Under the pieces are notes generated by a model. The model saw only the letters and a list, made by a program, of their open reading frames with translations. It searched no databases and was not told where the DNA came from. Shown here one piece after another: positions 57,809-64,000 of a stretch of DNA of 64,000 nt (position 1 is its first letter; the number at the start of each line of letters is the position of its first letter). Made by a program: the position numbers and the translations under genes. The stretch is from NCBI RefSeq assembly GCF_041410465.1, contig NZ_CP166961.1, positions 1,984,001 through 2,048,000 on the forward strand, in the 5' to 3' direction. This DNA is from Thalassotalea sp. 273M-4 (GTDB taxonomy: Bacteria > Pseudomonadota > Gammaproteobacteria > Enterobacterales > Alteromonadaceae).

Positions 57809-60271
57809 TTAGAATGTCTGACCTATGTTAAAGCTGAAAAACTCGGTATCATCACCATTTTCTGAGTTAATGGTTTTGGCAAAGTTAAAGATCATCGGCC
57901 CCATAGGAGATAACCATTGCACCGATAAACCAGCCGATGCACGGAATCTTGTTGGATCTGAATAATCTTCAATTTTTTCATATTCTTTTGGATTTAGACT
58001 ACGATAATCATCTAAATCAAATTCAGTATCCCAAACGTTACCGGCATCAATAAAGACACTGGTACGGACACTGTTGGCATAGCCCTCATCAAGAAACGGC
58101 GTTGGTACGATTAACTCAACTCCACCAATCATTAACGCATTACCACCGACTGAACGTCTTGATATTGAAATCGCGTCTTGATCTGGTGGCAGTACTTCAT
58201 TACCACTACCAGGGAAGCCTGGCGCTTGGGTTGGGAAGCGATAAATGGCACGCGGACCAACGGTATTGTTTTCAAAACCGCGTAAGGTACCGGCACCACC
58301 TGCTCTAAAGTTTTCCCAAAACGGTAATAACTGATCATTACCGTCGATCTCACCATACCCATTGCCGTAACCAAGTTCAAACTTGGCTAATAATGACCAA
58401 CGATGATCGCGGCTTAATGGGAAATAGTACTTTGAATCGTAATTGATTTTAAAATACTGAGCGTCCGAATTTGGCGCTGTTACCTTCGTTGAAAACACTT
58501 GCGATGAACCATCGGTTGGGAAGGTTCCGCGGTTTAGTGTTACTCGAGATAAACTCATGTTTAAATCGAATGTTTCAAAGGTTAATTTGGCATCAGGATC
58601 GTTTGGATCTTGGAAGATTTCATAAAATCGCTTAATTTGCTCATACGTTTGCAAATTAGAAATGTCGGAACTCTTATAACCTAAGCCCATACTAAAACGA
58701 ACGTATTCATTAATAGGGAAGCCAAGCGTTGCACCTGCACCGTAAGAGGTGTTGTTATAGTTAACTAAGTTGGCTTCACCGGCATCAAATTCGCTGTAGA
58801 AGATGTTACCACCTAATGACACCCCATCAATTGTAAAGTAAGGATCGGTATAAGAAATATTCGCACTTTGAGAATATTTCATGGTGTTAATCGAGAACCC
58901 TAAGCGATTACCTGTACCCAAGAAGTTATTTTGTTGAATACCGGCATTTAAGCTTAAACCTGAGTAAGAACCGTAACCAATACCAGCTGTAAATGAGCCT
59001 GATGGTTGCTCTTTTACGGTAAAGTCGATATCAACTAAGTCTTCTTCACCTGCCACCGGTTTGGTTTCAAACTCAACGCTTTCAAAATACGGTAAGCGTT
59101 GAATACGCATCTTTGACGCTTCAACCCAGCTATTTGACAACCATGAACCTTCCATTTGACGTAATTCGCGACGTAATACCGACTCAGAAGTCACATCGTT
59201 ACCGGTAAAGTTAATGCGGTTAACGTAAACACGTTTACCCGGGTCGACTGAAACAACTAACTTAACGGTCTTATCTTCGTCATTAATTTCTGGAATAGTA
59301 CGAACTTCAGGGTAGGCATAACCAAAGCGACCTAAAAACTTACTGATTGCTTCTTCAGAATAGGTCACACTGGCACCATTATAAAGCAACCCAGAGCGCA
59401 ATGGTGCTATGGCCTTGATGGCGTTATCATAGCCAGCCAAATCGCCTATAAATTCTACATCACTAACCGTATATTGCTCACCTTCGGTGACATTAAGGGT
59501 AATATACACACCCTCTTTATCGGGCGTCATAGACACTTGAGTTGAATCAATATTAAAGCGTAAATAGCCACGGTCTAGGTAGTAGCTCTCGATGGTTTCC
59601 ATATCGCCTTGCAAGGTTTGCTTTTGGTAGCGATCTTGGGCCATAAAGTCCCACCAAGGAGAGTCGTAGGTCAATTCAACATTTTCCAATAAGGTCGCAT
59701 CAGAAAAAACGTCGTTACCTACGATATTAATTTGTTGAATCGCAGCGGCATCACCCTCTTCGAAATTAAAAGTCAGGTTAATACGATTGCGAGGCAGGCG
59801 GGTAATTTCAGTACTCACATTGGCATTGTACTTACCCACACTATGATAAAAGTCTTCTAGTCCTGATTCAATCCCCGTAAGCACAGAACGGTCGAGTGTT
59901 TCACCAACTCGAATACCACTACCATCAAGACTTTCTTGTAATTGTTCATCTTTAATGTCTTCGTTGCCTTCAAAGATAATGTCACTGATGGTTTCGCGCT
60001 CTTTAACACGGAAAATAAGGTTATTCCCATCTCGGTATACTTTAATGTCATGAAAGTGACCAGATTTGTATAACGACTTGATGGTTTGTGAAATGCGAAA
60101 ATCCGTAAGGGTATCGCCAACACTAATAGGGATATGAGTAAGGGCTACACCTAAACCGACACGTTGCAATCCTTTGATTTGAATATCTTGTACTTCGAAC
60201 TCATCGGCTGCGTGTGCATTACAACCGATGCTGCCTAATAATACTGCTAAGGCGAGTTTTCTTATTATCAT
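57809..60271 (-). CDS. bamA: Outer-membrane assembly factor BamA
   Basis: Central subunit of the BAM complex that inserts beta-barrel proteins. 820 residues: signal peptide ([21 protein letters not shown]), five POTRA domains up to about residue 420, then a 16-strand Omp85 barrel with the VRGF-like lid motif ([12 protein letters not shown]) and terminal Phe (NIGQTF). The chain downstream supplies Skp and lipid A enzymes. Confidence 0.97.
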   Translation of the reverse strand: MIIRKLALAVLLGSIGCNAHAADEFEVQDIQIKGLQRVGLGVALTHIPISVGDTLTDFRISQTIKSLYKSGHFHDIKVYRDGNNLIFRVKERETISDIIFEGNEDIKDEQLQESLDGSGIRVGETLDRSVLTGIESGLEDFYHSVGKYNANVSTEITRLPRNRINLTFNFEEGDAAAIQQINIVGNDVFSDATLLENVELTYDSPWWDFMAQDRYQKQTLQGDMETIESYYLDRGYLRFNIDSTQVSMTPDKEGVYITLNVTEGEQYTVSDVEFIGDLAGYDNAIKAIAPLRSGLLYNGASVTYSEEAISKFLGRFGYAYPEVRTIPEINDEDKTVKLVVSVDPGKRVYVNRINFTGNDVTSESVLRRELRQMEGSWLSNSWVEASKMRIQRLPYFESVEFETKPVAGEEDLVDIDFTVKEQPSGSFTAGIGYGSYSGLSLNAGIQQNNFLGTGNRLGFSINTMKYSQSANISYTDPYFTIDGVSLGGNIFYSEFDAGEANLVNYNNTSYGAGATLGFPINEYVRFSMGLGYKSSDISNLQTYEQIKRFYEIFQDPNDPDAKLTFETFDLNMSLSRVTLNRGTFPTDGSSQVFSTKVTAPNSDAQYFKINYDSKYYFPLSRDHRWSLLAKFELGYGNGYGEIDGNDQLLPFWENFRAGGAGTLRGFENNTVGPRAIYRFPTQAPGFPGSGNEVLPPDQDAISISRRSVGGNALMIGGVELIVPTPFLDEGYANSVRTSVFIDAGNVWDTEFDLDDYRSLNPKEYEKIEDYSDPTRFRASAGLSVQWLSPMGPMIFNFAKTINSENGDDTEFFSFNIGQTF

Positions 60272-60322
60272 AAATTAGTCAACTTTTTTAATACTTATCA
60301 TTACCGAACATCCGTTCAGTAA

Positions 60323-61681
60323 TTAGAGCCTGGAAATATCGTTAAACAGCGCAATACTCATCAACGAAAGTAAAATTATGGCTCCAAATTTAAAACCTAC
60401 TTCCTGAACTTTTTCAGGTACGGGTCGGCCACGAATTAGCTCAATAACATAATAAAATAAATGCCCGCCATCAAGGATTGGTAACGGTAATAGATTAATT
60501 ATGCCCAAATTTACACTTATTAACGCCAGAAAGCTTAAAAAATAAGCAACCCCAACACCCGCACTGCTCCCTGCCCCTTGGGCGATAGAGATTGGTCCGC
60601 TTAAATTTTCAACCCCAACCACACCGGTAAATAACTTACCTATCATGTTAAAGCTTAAAGTGATTAAGCGCCACGTGCTTTCAAATGCTTTGCCTATAGC
60701 CTCGATTGGACCATAGCTAATGGTGACTTTGTAATCTTCTGGCCAGGGTTCGATCGTTGGTGACACACCAAGATACCCAGACTTGAGACCATCGCTTGTT
60801 CCTCGAGTTCCCACGACAAGGTTAATTTTCTCAACTTTCTCGTTTCTAAGCAGTTGCAAAGACACAAGTTGATTTGGGTTTTGTTGAATCATATCAACAA
60901 AGCCCTGCCAATTGCCATCTAATTTCTTGCCATTTACTGAGATAATTTCATCGCCAATTTGCAGGCCACCTTTCGCCCCTGCCTCACCATCGATTAAGGC
61001 ACCAATTGTCGGCAGAATTTTAGGCATATAGGGGACAATCCCTAGGCTTTGCATTGACGTTTCTTGGCTTGGTTCGAACGACCAGTTTTGGCTATTTAAT
61101 TGATATTGTTTGATATAAGTAGAGTCGTTTGCTTTGGCTGAAATTGTAATTGCGTCGTCGCCGATAACGCTAACTAAGGCCATATTAACCGCTTGCCAAT
61201 CTGCTGTTTTGTGCTCGTTAACAGCGACAATTTGAGCCCCTGGTTGCATTTGCGCTTGGGCTGCAATAGAGTTGTCTTCAATCTTCCCAATGATCGGCTT
61301 TACCCCATCAATGCCAATTAAAAACATCAGATAAAATGCAAAAATAGCGAACAAGAAATTCGCTATTGGACCGGCGGCAACAATCGCCATCCGTTGATAT
61401 ACGGTTTTATTATTAAAAGCAAAAGGCTTATCAGCGGGGTCAACATCGGCCACCCGCTCATCCAGCATTTTGACATATCCCCCTAAAGGAATTAAAGCAA
61501 TAACAAACTCAGTACCATGTTTGTCATAGGTCTTAAACAACGTTTTACCAAAACCTACGGAAAATCGTTCAACCTTGACATTGCATTTTCTGGCAACCCA
61601 AAAATGGCCATATTCATGAACTGTAACTAACAGCCCAAGAGCCACAATAAAAGACAGGGTATTCCAGATTATTTCAAACAT
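60323..61681 (-). CDS. rseP: Site-2 protease RseP
   Basis: Intramembrane zinc metalloprotease that cleaves the anti-sigma factor RseA, releasing sigma E. 452 residues: VHEYGHFWVARK (HExxH) in the first membrane helix, two PDZ domains between about 115 and 310, and the third ligand in LLPLPILDGGHLFYY. It starts two bases after the dxr stop. Confidence 0.97.
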   Translation of the reverse strand: MFEIIWNTLSFIVALGLLVTVHEYGHFWVARKCNVKVERFSVGFGKTLFKTYDKHGTEFVIALIPLGGYVKMLDERVADVDPADKPFAFNNKTVYQRMAIVAAGPIANFLFAIFAFYLMFLIGIDGVKPIIGKIEDNSIAAQAQMQPGAQIVAVNEHKTADWQAVNMALVSVIGDDAITISAKANDSTYIKQYQLNSQNWSFEPSQETSMQSLGIVPYMPKILPTIGALIDGEAGAKGGLQIGDEIISVNGKKLDGNWQGFVDMIQQNPNQLVSLQLLRNEKVEKINLVVGTRGTSDGLKSGYLGVSPTIEPWPEDYKVTISYGPIEAIGKAFESTWRLITLSFNMIGKLFTGVVGVENLSGPISIAQGAGSSAGVGVAYFLSFLALISVNLGIINLLPLPILDGGHLFYYVIELIRGRPVPEKVQEVGFKFGAIILLSLMSIALFNDISRL

Positions 61682-61683
61682 GG

Positions 61684-62892
61684 TTAGCTCACTGTTTCAA
61701 GTTGATTTATGTAATCTAGGGCAAGTGTTCGAGCACTTGCGTCAATGGTCATAACGGTGTCTAAGTCGTTGATTTTATGCGCTATATAATATTGCATCAC
61801 CTTAGCGTTCACTTTACTGATGTCGGTAAAACGAATACGTCGCTCTAAAAACGCTTGTACACTCATTTCATTAGCGGCATTTAACGCGGTACATGCGCCT
61901 TGACCTGCTGCACATGCATCAATGGCTAATTTTAAATTTGGATAACGGTCAAAATCAGGGGCAGAGAACTCAAAGTTTTGACACGTAAAGAAATCAAAAG
62001 GTTCCACGCCAGCATCAATTCGCTCAGGATAAGCCATCGCATGGGCAATTGGAGTTCGCATATCTGGGTTGCCCATTTGCGCAATAACCGAGCCATCCTT
62101 ATATTGCACCATAGAATGAATGGTACTTTGCGGATGTAATACCACTTGAATATCGTCTACCGATAAATTAAACAGCCACTTAGCTTCGATAAACTCCAGT
62201 CCTTTGTTCATCATAGTTGCTGAATCAACCGATATTTTTTTACCCATATCCCAATTAGGATGAGCACAGGCCTGTTCTGGTGTAATCTTATCAAACTCAG
62301 ACAACGGCAAGGTTCTAAAAGGCCCACCAGAGCCGGTTAGCAAGATTTTGCTGATCCCTGACTGATTAATGTTAGCAACACCAATATTTTGCTGTTGCAG
62401 GGGCGGTAAACATTGGAAAATGGCGTTGTGTTCGCTATCAATCGGTAACAATTGAGCCGTTGATTGCTTCAGCGCATCAATAAAAATTTGCCCCGAGGTC
62501 ACTAAGGCTTCTTTATTGGCAAGCAACACTTTCTTATTCGCTTTAACCGCCGCCAAGGTCGGTAACAACCCCGATGCACCGACTATTGCGGCCATCACAA
62601 TGTCGGTACCTTGGGCACTGGCAATATCTACCAAAGCTTGCTCGCCCGACAATACCTCAATATTTTCGAGTTGATGCGCACTAAGCGCTTGTTTTAGCAT
62701 AAGAGCCGCTTCGTTATCGGCCATCACGACCTGCTTTGGCTTAAATTGAACACAAAGCTGACACATTTTTTCCACTGATCTATTGGCGCTCAAACTGACA
62801 ACTTGATATTTATCTGGATGACGGGCAATAACATCTAACGTGCTGTCACCTATCGATCCGGTAGCACCTAAAACACAGACGGTTTGCAACAT
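61684..62892 (-). CDS. dxr: 1-deoxy-D-xylulose 5-phosphate reductoisomerase
   Basis: Makes 2-C-methylerythritol 4-phosphate in the MEP isoprenoid pathway. 402 residues from ATG 62892, where the family starts with the NADPH motif (VCVLGATGSIGDSTLDV); the frame extends back into cdsA. Other blocks: LLANKEALVTSG, PIDSEHNAIFQCL, LTGSGGPFR, AHPNWDMGKKISVDSATMMNKGLE. Supplies precursors for undecaprenyl phosphate made by the neighbouring uppS. Confidence 0.97.
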   Translation of the reverse strand: MLQTVCVLGATGSIGDSTLDVIARHPDKYQVVSLSANRSVEKMCQLCVQFKPKQVVMADNEAALMLKQALSAHQLENIEVLSGEQALVDIASAQGTDIVMAAIVGASGLLPTLAAVKANKKVLLANKEALVTSGQIFIDALKQSTAQLLPIDSEHNAIFQCLPPLQQQNIGVANINQSGISKILLTGSGGPFRTLPLSEFDKITPEQACAHPNWDMGKKISVDSATMMNKGLEFIEAKWLFNLSVDDIQVVLHPQSTIHSMVQYKDGSVIAQMGNPDMRTPIAHAMAYPERIDAGVEPFDFFTCQNFEFSAPDFDRYPNLKLAIDACAAGQGACTALNAANEMSVQAFLERRIRFTDISKVNAKVMQYYIAHKINDLDTVMTIDASARTLALDYINQLETVS

Positions 62893-62906
62893 AGGGTTCA
62901 AACCTC

Positions 62907-63755
62907 TTACCAACCAAACAACATGTAACAAAGAGCAAAAATAGGTGCGGTTGCGGTTAAGCTATCAATACGATCTAAGACACCACCATGGCCTGGTAAA
63001 ATTGAACCACTGTCTTTGATACCAGCTTGACGTTTTAGCATGCTTTCGGTTAAGTCACCAACAACAGATACGGTACTAATGAGCAGGGCTAAAGCAATGG
63101 TCAGCAATATTTGTTGGCCATCCCATTGATTACTTACACCAACAATGAGGGCAACAACGGCAGCCGCCACATTACCACCAAAAAAGCCTTCTCGCGTTTT
63201 CCCCGGACTGACATTTGGCATTAATTTATTTTTACCAAACCCTTTACCCGCAAAGTAAGCGCCAATATCAGCACTCCAGACAAAAGCAAATAAAAGTAAA
63301 ATCAGGTAAACACCATCATCACTGGTGCGCAAGGTTAAAAAGGCTAACCACGTTGGGGCAAGCGTTAAAAAGCCAAATAAACCGCGAATACGGCGTTTAT
63401 TACACCAGAAATTGGAATAACGAGGATATTTAAAAATCATAAATATACAAAACGCCCACCAAAGTGCCGATACCGCTAACACGGCTTGAGCGTATGGATT
63501 TAACGAGCCATCGGTTAACCATAATTGCTCCGGTGGCACTATCACCCACAATGCGATGATCGAGAAAACCAGCCCAGTAACAAAGCTGATTCGACGTTTG
63601 GTGGTATCAAAGCCCATTAAAGGCCCCCACTCCCAACCGCCAATCGCCAAAACGATTAATAAAATGGCCGCTAAATATTGCGGTGAAAGGTAAAATATGG
63701 CGGCTATGGCAAGAGGTGCCAGCACTAAAGCCGTTAAAATACGTTGCTTTAACAA
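62907..63755 (-). CDS. cdsA: Phosphatidate cytidylyltransferase CdsA
   Basis: Makes CDP-diacylglycerol, the branch point of phospholipid synthesis. 282 residues, about eight hydrophobic segments. The C-terminal signature has VGDLTESMLKRQAGIKDSG and LPGHGGVLDRIDSL. It begins 12 bases after the uppS stop and ends 14 bases before the dxr start. Confidence 0.97.
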   Translation of the reverse strand: MLKQRILTALVLAPLAIAAIFYLSPQYLAAILLIVLAIGGWEWGPLMGFDTTKRRISFVTGLVFSIIALWVIVPPEQLWLTDGSLNPYAQAVLAVSALWWAFCIFMIFKYPRYSNFWCNKRRIRGLFGFLTLAPTWLAFLTLRTSDDGVYLILLLFAFVWSADIGAYFAGKGFGKNKLMPNVSPGKTREGFFGGNVAAAVVALIVGVSNQWDGQQILLTIALALLISTVSVVGDLTESMLKRQAGIKDSGSILPGHGGVLDRIDSLTATAPIFALCYMLFGW

Positions 63756-63767
63756 AAGGTATTCCTT

Positions 63768-64000
63768 TTATTTATGAGATTCTCGGATTTGATCACCGGT
63801 TTTGCCGAATCGACGTTCACGGTTCGAAAACGACGCGATAGCTTGGTCAAACGATTCTGTTTGAAAATCAGGCCAAAGCTGTTCGGTAAAGTACAATTCA
63901 GCATAAGCCGCCTGCCAAAGCAAGAAGTTGCTGATGCGATAATCACCACCGGTTCGGATCATTAAATCCAAATCGGGTAGATGAGATAAACTCATATGGT
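63768..64000 (-). CDS. uppS: Undecaprenyl diphosphate synthase, 3' part only
   Basis: C-terminal 77 codons of UppS (cis-isoprenyl chain elongation for peptidoglycan and O-antigen carriers). The diagnostic stretch is [19 protein letters not shown], followed by [15 protein letters not shown] and FSNRERRFG. The gene continues past the right edge; the ATG at 63995 is internal. First visible gene of the uppS-to-tilS block. Confidence 0.96.
   Translation of the reverse strand, partial: HMSLSHLPDLDLMIRTGGDYRISNFLLWQAAYAELYFTEQLWPDFQTESFDQAIASFSNRERRFGKTGDQIRESHK

Overview
The window is a low-GC (by eye about 40%), densely packed stretch of a gammaproteobacterial chromosome. Gene content and order (uppS-cdsA-dxr-rseP-bamA-skp-lpxD-fabZ-lpxA-lpxB-rnhB-dnaE-accA-tilS; trmB-yggL; mutY-yggX; syd-queF-ppnN-xni; rlmM-DUF423-gcvA), a NAD-type isocitrate dehydrogenase, a large TonB-dependent receptor, DUF3192 proteins and sodium-coupled transporters fit a marine member of the Alteromonadales, most like Colwelliaceae (Colwellia/Thalassotalea). 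The family-level placement is inference from recall, not from a search.

Layout. 1-4,100: the end of a HAD phosphatase gene, a methionine-type NhaC transporter (metT) behind a MetJ operator, a rhomboid protease and an orphan. 4,200-9,200: DEDDh exonuclease and sbcDC on the minus strand. 9,300-12,700: orphan cysteine-motif protein, methylglyoxal synthase, SLC13/RCK_C transporter. 12,700-16,000: trmB and yggL, divergent mutY-yggX, then tRNA-Phe and tRNA-Thr with their own promoter and terminator. 16,000-18,000: a mobile-element scar: an intact IS3-family element with a frameshift transposase, abutting the 5' stub of a second IS3-type element. 18,000-29,500: accessory DNA: a double-CDGSH/FMN glutamate-synthase-like oxidoreductase with a membrane partner, an AT-rich convergent pair (phosphoethanolamine-transferase-like and GDPD-like), an MFS transporter, a broken 2-oxoglutarate oxygenase, 13-bp tandem repeats, an M14 peptidase, small conserved proteins and two long gene-poor gaps.

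29,500-41,700 keeps the E. coli backbone order syd-queF-ppnN-xni ... rlmM-ygdD-gcvA, with DUF3192, NAD-isocitrate dehydrogenase, a TonB receptor and an alpha/beta hydrolase inserted. 41,700-46,900: kdsA, a DUF819 membrane protein, sirB1, sirB2, an intergenic region with two perfect DnaA boxes, and sstT. 46,900-64,000: one long minus-strand essential cluster running from uppS (cut by the window edge) to tilS, making undecaprenyl phosphate, CDP-diacylglycerol, isoprenoids, the outer-membrane assembly machine, lipid A, malonyl-CoA and the replicative polymerase.

I see no CRISPR array, prophage, restriction-modification or recognisable defence system. The best-supported regulatory finding is the MetJ array on metT. 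The least-explained coding content is the CDGSH/FMN oxidoreductase pair, the orphan cysteine-motif protein and the gene-poor accessory gaps. I do not see clear evidence of a wholly new multi-gene system.
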